Shown here: in pieces, positions 37,754 to 49,935 of the stretch
Layout of the letters: each line of letters begins with the position of its first letter
How positions within the stretch are numbered: position 1 is the stretch's first letter
Assembly: GCF_021155765.1 (NCBI RefSeq)
Contig: NC_060115.1
Coordinates: 1,240,001-1,304,000, forward strand
Source of the DNA: Diprion similis
Lineage: Eukaryota; Arthropoda; Insecta; Hymenoptera; Diprionidae
Direction: 5' to 3'
Length of the DNA stretch: 64,000 nt
Made by a program: the position numbers and the translations under genes
The notes under the pieces: model-generated
What the model was told of the DNA's origin: nothing
Databases searched by the model: none
Seen by the model: only the letters and a program-made list of their open reading frames with translations

Positions 37754-40700
37754 CTATATCTCGGCCATATCCAGTAACGCGTTCAAGTGAGTCGGAGCCC
37801 ATGTGGATCCGTTGTGGCAAACAAAGACGACGTTTCTATCGATGTAAGCCTGAACGTTACCGACTTTATAAACTTGTTTCCCTTCCCTGTATCTGTTTGG
37901 CACAGGCATAAAGAGGATGCCTCTTTCCTCGCACCGCTTTTGTATGAGATCCTTGAAGCCTTGTGGAATTTGCGACGCGGTACGTACAGCCTCGGCAATT
38001 CTCTGAAGTGGGAAACGTAGAATCTCGTCATTATAGATATCTGCGTTAACATCGAGCGATAAAGAATAAAATAAAATCTCTTCTTTTGTTCTCACCTCCA
38101 TTCTGGGCTGAGCGACTGGCGCAGACGGAGGAAGAGTGGCTTGAGTTCTTTCGAGATTTGTGAGGTATGATACTTGTTCCATTGCCCCGGGTTGGTGTCC
38201 CTGAGGTGCCGCTACCGCTCTGTTCATCATGTCCAACGCCTTCTTGAAGTATTCTGCAAGTTCGAAATATTTTCATGAGCACGTTTAGGTTTCATTGCGA
38301 CACGTACTTTATGTGAGAAAAAAACTTGACAGATACTCGCCCTTTATTTGCGGCTCTGCCAGCAGTTTGTCACTCAGCATTCCCTTCCATCCCATATACC
38401 AGTTGGTGACTTGATCGTAATTGGGAGAATGATTCAACCAGAGAGCCAAGACTTGAAGCCATTTCGGGAAAAAGAATTTATCCAGTAGACCCGCCATCGT
38501 GTGAATCGGAAGCATTTCGTTCCATTCAAATACCCAGTTCCACTGGTCCAGGTGCTGCTGGTGCGGGTTGATCACAAACTCGGCTAAAACCACTTGCAGT
38601 TTTGGAATGATGTTCTTTACCAGGAAAGCTTCCATGTCCCCCTTTTTGAACACCAGGGACCACGGCTGCAGCATCAGTCTCGCTGATCTGTCCGAAGGAT
38701 GCCATCCTCCCAGCGCTGAGCCCAACTTACGGCGAATGATCGGATACACTGCGGTATCTAAGCGATTACCTATGGAACATCATGGATTGAGATAAGAAAA
38801 GTAATAGAACGTATTGAATCAAAGTTGAATAATTCATCCCTTGTCTCCGAATCCTTCACAATTTTTTTATTCAAATTTCAGCAGTTAATCTTACCTATCA
38901 ACGGTAACCAGGGATGAATCCACGTATGAATTGGCACTGTGTCAGTGAGCGGATTCCACTCCTCAACTTCCAGCGTCAATTTGGGGAGAACCAATAAATC
39001 GAGTATATTTTCTAGTATCCATCCTGGCAGAAGAGGAATCCATTGCTCTAGAAGATCGACTAGGGGATCAGGTTGCCGACAAGCCCACTGTCTGGAAGAA
39101 TTAACAAATACGTTAGTTCCATTCATCAGCAGATATGTGACAATGTAATTTTCTGAAGAGAAAATTACTCACTGTACAGCGCCTCGGATCGATGGCATCC
39201 AAGAGTTCCATACAAGTTGATCGTAAGGTTCGAGAGCTCCGTTTTGCAGGGTGCTTCTACCAGTTTCAAGAATATTTTTCCACTGCTTGAACAGCGGAAT
39301 GGGGAGTGTAGGATTAGTCAATGGATTCCAAGTGGCTAAGAATTCCTTGACTTTGGGACCGACCAGGCCTGTGGCAAGTTCGCCTAATTCGTACATTTTA
39401 TACTCTTCGTAATATTTCTCTTGAAGATCTTTAAAAGCAACAGCAGTTTCCTCTAGAGACAGATCGTTGGATTGGTCCATGAGCTGATCGACGATAGATA
39501 GAACATTTTCCAGAGTGTCCATTAGCTGTTCATGCTGGTCTACTATCTTAGATAGGTTTGATCTTTCTGCCTCAAGAGCTACGACCCTGTCAGACATATG
39601 ACGAGTTCGGCGATCGTTCTGTATAATGTCTTGCTCGCACAAATCGACTAGTAAATTGAGATTATGGCGGAGTTCAGGGAGGGCGAAATTCACGCCCGTC
39701 CTCTTTACGTCGACCGGCGTCACAGTCTCGTCAGGCCGTTGTTGTCCACTACCGATCGCATGATAGCCGCTTAATACTCGTTGTTCAGGTCCTGTCATGT
39801 CGATGACTTTGACTTTGCTCATGTCACTGTTCAGTTGGACTCTTCTGTTCGGTCTTAACTTGCCATCCTCCAGAACCTGGTCAACGCTCTTATAGCAATA
39901 TCTCACTTTCTTCTTACTGACCGTCTCCCCCTTTCGCCATTGCGATAATTTTGCTTTGAACTCTTTTTCCTCCTCTACATCCTCGTCTTTTTTCTTTTCA
40001 GGCACCTTGACCAATTTCTCTGGACCGTAAGCACCTATCGCTCCTCTGCCTTTGCGGAGATGAGCCTCTACCGGAGCCATTATACCTTGCAGCTTCTTAC
40101 CAAGACCTTTACCGGGTTCAAAACCCATCTGTAACACGAAAATCAGACACACTGTTCATCGCAGGTAAATATCATTTCATTGCTAGATAATAACCAAACC
40201 ATATACTTGCTTGAAGCAAGAGTTTCGCTCCAATTCCTTTGGTATGCATTTCCCAACTTCCGACCCCTGATTTCATAAGTACTGGGTTAACTGGTGTTCT
40301 TTTTTTTCTCAGGCCAGCTATGTCACCGTCTAGATTCAATGAAAATGATGGCTTTGCTCTAGCAAAGCTCGGTCCTTCGTCATCTGAGTCACTGGAATGG
40401 GAAGGAATAGGAAATAGATTGTAAATAGCCGTAAAATTGCCAGCAATAGCTGTAGAAAGATAACTGTGGAGCTTAAAATTTGTTGAAGCTATTTCGTATT
40501 AATGACACTATGAGTTGAAATGTTATGAGGATAGGAAATTGTACAATAAACAGATATTTCATAATACTATAGTGATTTATGATTGGTGACCAATGAAGTA
40601 ATGAAATATATAAAAAGAATACCTAGAACTATTGGGAACATAATCAGCATCTCCTCGCCTCGGCCGACCTCCTTCGTCGTCATCATCTTTGTCTCCATCA

Positions 40701-41056
40701 GACTCCTTCTTGTCATCCTTGGGTTGTCCCGCCTGCTGAATACCACCAGCAACAAAACTGACTGGTGCAGTGTAATTCTTTGGGCCACGATTTGATGATT
40801 TAAAGGAGGGTCGTGCCGGCACTTCTTCTTCATCGCTGTCATCAGCCCATATTCCTAATAATTACATTTGGCAAAGAGAGCAATATGTTAAAGTAAAAGA
40901 GTTATGAGAATTCTCAAACAAGTAAGAAACGAAAGATTATTACTTACCAAGCATCTGTTGTTTTTTGGACATTTTTCGGCGAGGACGATTGATGTTGAAT
41001 TCATTGTCCAAATCATAGTCTGTTATTTCGAAACTTTCGACTTCGTCCTCGGACAT
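37754..41056 (-). CDS. TFIP11: TFIP11/Sip1 G-patch spliceosome-disassembly factor (8 exons)
   Basis: Eight exons join in frame: 41056..40948, 40854..40623, 40391..40211, 40128..39173, 39091..38895, 38769..38341, 38253..38096 and 38002..37754. They make 836 residues, against 837 for the human protein. The N-terminus ([13 protein letters not shown]) matches the TIP_N domain. The G-patch is at about 160-205 ([33 protein letters not shown]). The GCFC-type body follows, with ELSQWRK-like, [28 protein letters not shown] and FFPKWLQVL blocks. The conserved C-terminus contains GFKDLI and [17 protein letters not shown]. In other eukaryotes the family (yeast Ntr1) activates the helicase DHX15/Prp43 through its G-patch to take apart the intron-lariat spliceosome in the nucleus. 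Introns 3 and 6 must use GC donors. Intron 7 is 93 bp and free of stops. The start is the ATG at 41056, matching the family N-terminus. Confidence 0.96.
38003..38095 (-). other. TFIP11 intron 7, 93 bp, in frame and stop-free
   Basis: Donor ATGGAG|GTGAGA and acceptor CACTTCAG|AGAATT, in phase 0. The intron is 31 codons long without a stop, so the exons on either side form one continuous open frame. I call it an intron because both splice sites are strong, and because removing it gives PRME-RIAEAV, closer to the family than an insert rich in hydrophobic and acidic residues. Confidence 0.75.
38254..38340 (-). other. TFIP11 intron 6, GC-AG type
   Basis: The junction reads ATAAAGG|GCGAGTAT ... 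TTGCAG|AATACTTC on the minus strand. The GC donor joins G with AA to give [12 protein letters not shown], which aligns without gaps with the VKDKFNEALDIM block of the human protein. The GT three bases downstream in the intron (GGGCGA|GTATC) would shift the frame and destroy the C-terminus. Confidence 0.85.
40129..40210 (-). other. TFIP11 intron 3, GC-AG type
   Basis: On the minus strand the junction reads CTTCAA|GCAAGTAT ... TTACAG|ATGGGT. Using GC keeps the frame and gives [11 protein letters not shown], which aligns residue for residue with the G-patch of the family. The nearby GT (CAAGCAA|GTATAT) would put a TGA three codons after the junction. The GCAAGT donor matches the usual consensus for GC donors. 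Confidence 0.85.
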
Positions 41057-41550
41057 TATGAGATCAAAAGAATGTCTCAGATCGGCAGACTAGAAATTTG
41101 AGGTTAACTAAGTGCCTTATGTGTTTTCTGAGCGTGACCACGTAGCTGGGGTCGATGCGAATTTATCCGATATTACAGATGAATTTGAAGTAACACTTGT
41201 GATGTGTGTATATTGTACACGAATTAATTTCACGTTCAAATCATCCCACTGTTACAAAATATCAAATTGTAAACAACGATGCTAAACATACGTAATTCTG
41301 TAGCTGACTAACCGACTCATGTCGATTGGTTTAGTGCAGTTGAGTATATATGAGTTGAGTTATATTAGAGGCTGGTAACGTATGATTTCTATAATGCCGA
41401 TGACGCTGGGTAAGGTATCGACGACGGGGAATACTGCTATATCGACGTAGGAATTGCTTCCAGCACACAACAGAGGAGTCATATCAGACTGAAATTTATG
41501 GGGTTCCCTAAAGGATACGGAGTGGAAAGAAAAATATTTCTACACGTCTC
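41057..41550 (-). promoter_or_regulatory. TFIP11 upstream region (5' UTR and probable promoter)
   Basis: About 500 bp separates the TFIP11 start codon from the first recognisable satellite monomer. I see no other gene here and no clear TATA box at a sensible distance, as is usual for housekeeping genes. The promoter is inferred from position only. Confidence 0.4.
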
Positions 41551-44500
41551 AGCTCCAAAAATGACCAAAAATGTGAGGCTAAAACCTTTGGATTTTTTGC
41601 AAAAATTTCGACGATTCTGAGAAGAGCTGCAATAAATTTTTGCATGCACTATTCCGACGTAATTTTGCGAGAGAAATCGATTGAGCGCAGTCCCAATACG
41701 CAGCGAGCGATAGCTGAAAAGTTACGGCCGAAAAACTGAGGATTTCGATCGCCATTTCTTTCCTGTTCGTCTAACGCTCTTTTCCATGTGTTTTCTGAGT
41801 TCCTGGGGGTCGAATTACTCTGGAGATGGTCATACTAATCGAATCCGTGACGGAAAATTGTCGGCTCCAAAAATGACCAAAAAAGTAAGGCTAACCCCTT
41901 TGGATTTTTTGCGAAAATTTTGGCGATTTTGAGAAGAGCTGCGATAAATTTTAGCACGCCCTATTCCGACGTAATTTTGCGAGAGAAATCGATTGAGCGC
42001 AGTCCCAATACGCTGCGAGCGATAGCTGAGAAGTTACGGCCGAAAAACTGAGAATTTCGAACGCCATTTCTTTCCTGTTCGTCTGACGCTCTTTTTCATG
42101 TGTTTTCTGAGTTCCTGGGGGTCGAATTACTCTTCAAATGGTCATACAAATCAAATCCGAGACAAAAATTTCTCGGCTCCAAAAATGACCAAAAAAGTAA
42201 GGCTAACCCCTTTGGATTTTTTGCGAAAATTTTGGCGATTCTGAGAAGAGCTGCAATAAATTTTAGCACGCCCTATTCCGACGTAATTTTGCGAGAGAAA
42301 TCGATTGAGCGCAGTCCCAATACGCTGCGAGCGATAGCTGAAAAGTTACGGCCAAAAAACTGAGAATTTCGGACGCCATTTCTTTCCTGTTCGTCTGACG
42401 CTCTTTTTCATGTGTTTTCTGAGTTCCTGGGGGTCGAATTACTCTAAAAATGGTCATACAAATCAAATCCGAGACAAAAATTTCTCGGCTCTGAAAATGA
42501 CCAAAAAAGTAAGGCTAACCCATTTGGATTTTTTGCGAAAATTTCGGCGATTCTGAGAAAAGCTGCAATAAATTTTTGCATGCCCTATTCCGACGTAATT
42601 TTGCGAGAGAAATCGATTGAGCGCAGTCCCAATACGCTGCGAGCAATAGCTGAAAAGTTACGGCCGAAAAACTGCGGATTTCGATCGCCATTTCTTTCCT
42701 GTTCGTCTGACGCTCTTTTACATGTGTTTTCTGAGTTCCTGGGGGTCGAATTACTCTAAAAATGGTCATACAAATCAAATCCAAGACGGAAAATTGTCGG
42801 CTCCAAAAATGACCAAAAAAGTAAGGCTAACCCCTTTGGATTTTTTGCGAAAATTTCGGCGATTCTGAGAAGAGCTGCAATAAATTTTGGCACGCCCTAT
42901 TCCTACGTAATTTTGCGAGAGAAATCGATTGAGCGCAGTCCCAGTACGCTGCGAGCGATAGCTGAGGAGTTACGGCCGAAAAACTGAGAATTTCGAACGC
43001 CATTTCTTTCCTGTTCGTCTGACGCTCTTTTTCATGTGTTTTCTGAGTTGCTGGGGGTCGAATTACTCTAAAAATGGTCATACAAATCAAATCCGAGACA
43101 AAAATTTCTCGGCTCCGAAAATGACCAAAAAAGTAAGGCTAACCCCTTTGGATTTTTTGCGAAAATTTCGGCGATTCTGAGAAGAGCTGCAATAACATTT
43201 TGTATGCACTATTCCGACGTGATTTTGCGAGAGAAATCGATTGAGCGCAGTCCCAATACGCTGCGAGCGATAGCTGAAAAGTTACGGCCGAAAAACTGAG
43301 AATTTTGAACGCCATTTCTTTCCTGTTCGTCTGACGCTCTTTTTCATGTGTTTTCTGAGTTCCTGGGGGTCGAATTACTCTAAAAATGGTCACACAAATC
43401 AAATCCGAGACAAAAATTTCTCGGCTCTAAAAATGACCAAAAAAGTAAGGCTAACCCCTTTGGATTTTTTGCGAAAATTTCGGCGATTCTGAGAAGAGCT
43501 GCAATAAATTTTAGCACCCCCTATTCCGACGTAATTTTGCGAGAGAAATCGATTGAGCGCAGTCCCAATACGCTGCGAGCGATAGCTGAAAAGTTACGGC
43601 CGAAAAACTGAGAATTTTGAACGCCATTTCTTTCCTGTTCGTCTGACGCTTTTTTTCATGTGTTTTCTGAGTTCCTGGGGGTCGAATTACTCTAAAAATG
43701 GTCATACAAATCAAATCCGAGACAAAAATTTCTCGGCTCCAAAAATGACCAAAAAAGTAAGGCTAACCTCTTTGGATTTTTTGCGAAAATTTTGGCGATT
43801 CTGAGAAGAGCTGCAATAAATTTTAGCACGCCCTATTCCGACGTAATTTTGCGTGAGAAATCGATTGAGCGCAGTCACAATACGCTGCGAGCGATAGCTG
43901 AGGAGTTACGGCCGAAAAACTGAGAATTTCGAACGCCATTTCTTTCCTGTTCGTCTGACGCTCTTTTTCATGTGTTTTCTGAGTTCCTGGGGGTCGAATT
44001 ACTCTATAAATGGTCATACAAATCAAATCCGAGACAAAAATTTCTTCGCTCCAAAAATGACCAGAAAAGTAAGGCTAACCCCTTTGGATTTTTTGCGAAA
44101 ATTTCGGCGATTCTGAGAAGAGCTGCAATAAATTTTAGCACGCCCTATTCCCACGTAACTTTGCGAGAGAAATCGATTGAGCGCAGTCCCAGTACGCTGC
44201 GAGCGATAGCTGAGAAGTTACGGCCGAAAAACTGAGAATTTCGAACGCCATTTCTTTCCTGTTCGTCTGACGCTCTTTTTCATGTGTTTTCTGAGTTCCT
44301 GGGGGTCGAATTACTCTAAAAATGGTCATACAAATCAAATCCGAGACAAAAATTTCTCGGCTCTGAAAATGACCAAAAAAGTAAGGCTAACCCCTTTGGA
44401 TTTTTTGCGAAAATTTCGGCGATTCTGAGAAGAGCTGCAATAAATTTTTGCATGCCCTATTCCGACGTAATTTTGCGAGAGAAATCGATTGAGCGCAGTC

Positions 44501-47127
44501 CCAATACGCTGCAAGCGATAGCTGAAAAGTTACGGCCGAAAAACTGCGGATTTCGATCGCCATTTCTTTCCTGTTCGTTTGACGCTCTTTTACATGTGTT
44601 TTCTGAGTTCCTAGGGGTCGAATTACTCTGAAAATGGTCATACAAATCAAATCCGAGACAAAAATTTCTCGGCTCCAAAAATGACCAAAAAAGTAAGGCT
44701 AACCCCTTTGGATTTTTTGCGAAAATTTCGGCGATTCTGAGAAGAGCTGCAATAAATTTTAGCACGCCCCATTCCTACGTAATTTTGCGAAAGAAATCGA
44801 TTGAGCGCAGTCCCAGTACGCTGCGAGCGATAGCTGAGAAGTTACGGCCGAAAAACTGAGAATTTCAAACGCCATTTCTTTCCTGTTCGTCTGACGCTCT
44901 TTTTCATTTGTTTTCTGAGTTCCTGGGGGTCGAATTACTCTAAAAATGGTCATACATATCAAATCCAAGACAAAAATTTCTCGGCTCCAAAAATGACCAA
45001 AAAAGTAAGGCTAACCCCTTTGGATTTTTTGCGAAAATTTCGGCGATTCTGAGAAGAGCTGCAATAAATTTGAGCACGCCCTATTCCGACGTAATTTTGC
45101 GAGAGAAATCGATTGAGCGCAGTCCCAATACGCTGCGAGCGATGGCTGAGAAGTTACGGCCGAAAAACTGAGAATTTCGAACGCCATTTCTTTCCTGTTC
45201 GTCTGACGCTCTTTTTCACGTGTTTTCTGAGTTCCTGGGGGTCGAATTACTCTAAAAATGGTCATACAAATCAAATCTGAGACAAAAATTCCTCGGCTCC
45301 AAAAACGACCAAAAAAGTAAGGCTAACCCCTTTGGATTTTTTGCGAAAATTTCGGCGATTCTGAGAAGAGCTGCAATAAATTTTAGCACGCCCTATTCCC
45401 ACGTAATTTTGCGAGAGAAATCGATTGAGCGCAGTCCCAGTACGCTGCGAGCGATAGCTGAGAAGTTACGGCCGAAAAACTGAGAATTTCGAACGCCATT
45501 TCTTTCCTGTTCGTCTGACGCTCTTTTTCATGTGTTTTCTGAGTTCCTGATGTTCGAATTACTCTAGAAATGGTCATACAAATCAAATCCGGGACAAAAA
45601 TTTCTGGGCTCCAAAAATGACCAAAAAAGTAAGGCTAACCCCTTTGGATTTTTTGCGAAAATTTCGGCGATTCTGAGAAGAGCTGCAATAAATTTTAGCA
45701 CGCCCTATTCCGACGTAATTTTGCGAGAGAAATCGATTGAGCGCAGTCCCAATACGCTGCGAGCGATGGCTGAGAAGTTACGGCCGAAAAACTGAGAATT
45801 TCGAACGCCATTTCTTTCCTGTTCGTCTGACGCTCTTTTTCATGTGTTTTCTGAGTTCCTGGGGGTCGAATTACTCTAAAAATGGTCATACAAATCAAAT
45901 CTGAGACAAAAATTCCTCGGCTCCAAAAACGACCAAAAAAGTAAGGCTAACCCCTTTGGATTTTTTGCGAAAATTTCGGCGATTCTGAGAAGAGCTGCAA
46001 TAAATTTTTGCATGCACTATTCCGACGTAATTTTGCGAGAGAAATCGATTGAGCGCAGTCCCAATACGCTGCGAGCGATAGCTGAGAAGTTACGGCCGAA
46101 AAACTGAGAATTTTGAACGCCATTTCTTTCCTGTTCGTCTGACGCTCTTTTTCATGTGTTTTCTGAGTTCCTGGGGGTCGAATTACTCTTCAAATGGTCA
46201 TACAAATCAAATCCGAGACAAAAATTTCTTGGCTCCAAAAATGACCAAAAAAGTAAGGCTAACCCCTTTGGATTTTTTGCGAAAATTTCGGCGATTCTGA
46301 GAAGAGCTGCAATAAATTTTAGCACCCCCTATTCCGACGTAATTTTGCGAGAGAAATCGATTGAGCGCAGTCCCAATACGCTGCGAGCGATAGCTGAAAA
46401 GTTACGGCCGAAAAACTGAGAATTTTGAACGCCATTTCTTTCCTGTTCGTCTGACGCTTTTTTTCATGTGTTTTCTGAGTTCCTGGGGGTCGAATTACTC
46501 TAAAAATGGTCATACAAATCAAATCCAAGACAAAAATTTCTCAGCTCCAAAAATGACCAGAAAAGTAAGGCTAACCTCTTTGGATTTTCTGCGAAAATTT
46601 TGGCGATTCTGAGAAGAGCTGCAATAAATTTTAGCACGCCCTATTCCGACGTAATTTTGCGTGAGAAATCGATTGAGCGCAGTCACAATACGCTGCGAGC
46701 GATAGCTGAGGAGTTACGGCCGAAAAACTGAGAATTTCGAACGCCATTTCTTTCCTGTTCGTCTGACGCTCTTTTTCATGTGTTTTCTGAGTTCCTGGGG
46801 GTCGAATTACTCTATAAATGGTCATACAAATCAAATCCGAGACAAAAATTTCTTGGCTCCAAAAATGACCAAAAAAGTAAGGCTAACCCCTTTGGATTTT
46901 TTGCGAAAATTTCGGCGATTCTGAGAAGAGCTGCAATAAATTTTAGCACGCCCTATTCCCACGTAATTTTGCGAGAGAAATCGATTGAGCGCAGTCCCAG
47001 TACGCTGCGAGCGATAGCTGAGAAGTTACGGCCGAAAAACTGAGAATTTCGAACGCCATTTCTTTCCTGTTCGTCTGACGCTCTTTTTCATGTGTTTTCT
47101 GAGTTCCTGGGGGTCGAATTACTCTAA

Positions 47128-49935
47128 AAATGGTCATACAAATCAAATCCGAGACAAAAATTTCTCGACTCTGAAAATGACCAAAAAAGTAAGGCTAACC
47201 CCTTTGGATTTTTTGCGAGAATTTCGGCGATTCTGAGAAGAGCTGCAATAAATTTTTGCATGCCCTATTCCGACGTAATTTTGCGAGAGAAATCGATTGA
47301 GCGCAGTCCCAATACGCTGCGAGCGATAGCTGAAAAGTTACGGCCGAAAAACTGCGGATTTCAATCGCCATTTCTTTCCTGTTCGTTTGACGCTCTTTTA
47401 CATGTGTTTCCTGAGTTCCTAGGGGTCGAATTACTCTGAAAATGGTCATACAAATCAAATCCGAGACAAAAATTTCTCGGCTCCAAAAATGACCAAAAAA
47501 GTAAGGCTAACCCCTTTGGATTTTTTGCGAAAATTTCGGCGATTCTGAGAAGAGCTGCAATAAATTTTAGCACGCCCAATTCCTACGTAATTTTGCGAAA
47601 GAAATCGATTGAGCGCAGTCCCAGTACGCTGCGAGCGATAGCTGAGAAGTTACGGCCGAAAAACTGAGAATTTCAAACGCCATTTCTTTCCTGTTCGTCT
47701 GACGCTCTTTTTCATGTGTTTTCTGAGTTCCTGGGGGTCGAATTACTCTTCAAATGGTCATACAAATCAAATCCGAGACAAAAATTTCTTGGCTCCAAAA
47801 ATGACCAAAAAAGTAAGGCTAACCCCTTTGGATTTTCTGCGAAAATTTTGGCGATTCTGATAAGTGCTGCGATAAATTTTTGCATGCCCTATTCCGACGT
47901 AATTTTGCGAGAGAAATCGATTGAGCGCAGTCCCAATACGCTGCGAGCGATAGCTGAAAAGTTACGGCCGAAAAACTGCGGATTTCGATCGCCATTTCTT
48001 TCCTGTTCGTTTGACGCTCTTTTACATGTGTTTTCTGAGTTCCTAGGGGTCGAATTACTCTGAAAATGGTCATACAAATCAAATCCGAGACAAAAATTTC
48101 TCGGCTCCAAAAATGACCAAGAAAGTAAGGCTAACCCCTTTGGATTTTTTGCGAAAATTTCGGCGATTCTGAGAAGAGCTGCAATAAATTTTAGCACGCC
48201 CCATTCCTACGTAATTTTGCGAAAGAAATCGATTGAGCGCAGTCCCAGTACGCTGCGAGCGATAGCTGAGAAGTTACGGCCGAAAAACTGAGAATTTTAA
48301 ACGCCATTTCTTTCCTGTTCGTCTGACGCTCTTTTACATGTGTTTTCTGCGTTCCTGGGGGTCTAATTACTCTAAAAATGGTCATACAAATCAAATCCGA
48401 GACAAAAATTTCTCGGCTCCAAAAATGACCAAAAAAGTAAGGCTAACCTCTTTGGATTTTTTGCGAAAATTATGGCGATTCTGAGAAGAGCTGCAATAAA
48501 TTTTAGCACGCCCTACTCCGACGTAATTTTGCGTGAGAAATCGATTGAGCGCAGTCACAATACGCTGCGAGCGATAGCTGAGGAGTTACGGCCAAAAAAC
48601 TGAGAATTTCGAACGCCATTTCTTTCCTGTTCGTCTGACGCTTTTTTTCATGTGTTTTCTGAGTTCCTGGGGGTCGAAATACTCTATAAATGGTCATACA
48701 AATCAAATTCGAGACAAAGATTTCTCGGCTCCAAAAATGACCAAAAAAGTAAGGCTAACCCCTTTGGATTTTTTGCAAAAATTTCGGCGATTCTGAGAAG
48801 AGCTGCAATAAATTTTAGCACGCCCTATTCCGACGTAATTTTGCGAGAAAAATCGATTGAGCACAGTCTCAATACGCTGCGAGCGATAGCTGAGAAGTTA
48901 CGGCCGAAAAACTGAGAATTTCGAACGCTATTTCTTTCCTGTTCGTCTGACGCTCTTTTTCATGTGTTTTCTGAGTTCCTGGGGGTCGAATTACTCTAGA
49001 GATGGTCATACAAATCAAATCCCAGACAAAAATTTCTCGGCTTTAAAAATGACCAAAAAAGTAAGGCTAACCCCTTTGGATTTTTTGCGAAAATTTCGGC
49101 GATTCTGAGAAGAGCTGCAATAAATTTTTGCATGCCCTATTCCGACGTAATTTTGCGAGAGAAATCGATTGAGCGCAGTCCCAATACGCTGCGAGCGATA
49201 GCTAAAAAGTTACGGCCGTAAAACTGAGATTTTCGAACGCCATTTCTTTCCTGTTCGTCTGACGCTTTTTTACATGTGTTTTCTGAGTTCCTGGGGGTCG
49301 AATTACTCTAAAAATGGTCATACAAATCAAATCCGAGACAAAAATTTCTCGGCTCCAAAAATGACCAAAAAAGTAAGGCTAACCCCTTTGGATTTTTTGC
49401 AAAAATTTCGGCGATTCTGAGAAGAGCTGCAATAAATTTTTGCATGCCCTATTCCGACGTAATTTTGCGAGAGAAATCGATTGAGCGCAGTCCCAATACG
49501 CTGCGAGCGATAGCTGAAAAGTTACGGCCGAAAAACTGCGGATTTCGATCGCCATTTCTTTCCTGTTCGTCTGACGCTCTTTTACATGTGTTTTCTGAGT
49601 TCCTGGGGGTCGAATTACTTTAAAAATGGTCATACAAATCAAATCCGAGACAAAAATTTCTTGGCTCCAAAAATGACCAAAAAAGTAAGGCTAACCCCTT
49701 TGGATTTTTTGCGAAAATTTCGGCCATTCTGAGAAGAGCTGCAATAAATTTTAGCACGCCCTACTCCTACGTAATTTTGCGAGAGAAATCGATTGAGCGC
49801 AGTCCCAGTACGCTGCGAGCGATAGCTGAGAAGTTACGGCCGAAAAACTGAGAATTTCGAACGCCATTTCTTTCCTGTTCCTCTGACGCTCTTTTTCATG
49901 TGTTTTCTGAGTTCCTGGGGGTCGAATTACTCTCA
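47128..49935. repeat. Satellite higher-order repeat, 9 monomers, copy 1
   Basis: This 2,808-bp block (9 x 312) is followed directly by a near-identical copy. Private variants recur at +2,808: TCTCGACTCTG at about 47162, GTTTCCTGAG at about 47406, CTGCGTTCCTG at about 48346, TTATGGCGATT at about 48469 and CGAAATACTC at about 48674. Parts of the block also match DNA 2,808 bp further left (about 43.5-44.9 kb), so the 9-monomer period has an older, more diverged copy. Confidence 0.9.

Noticed and set aside
40201..40210. GT donor at CAAGCAA|GTATAT for TFIP11 intron 3
   Set aside because: It would read AAT GGG TTT TGA after splicing, ending the protein inside the G-patch. The GC donor keeps both frame and family alignment.
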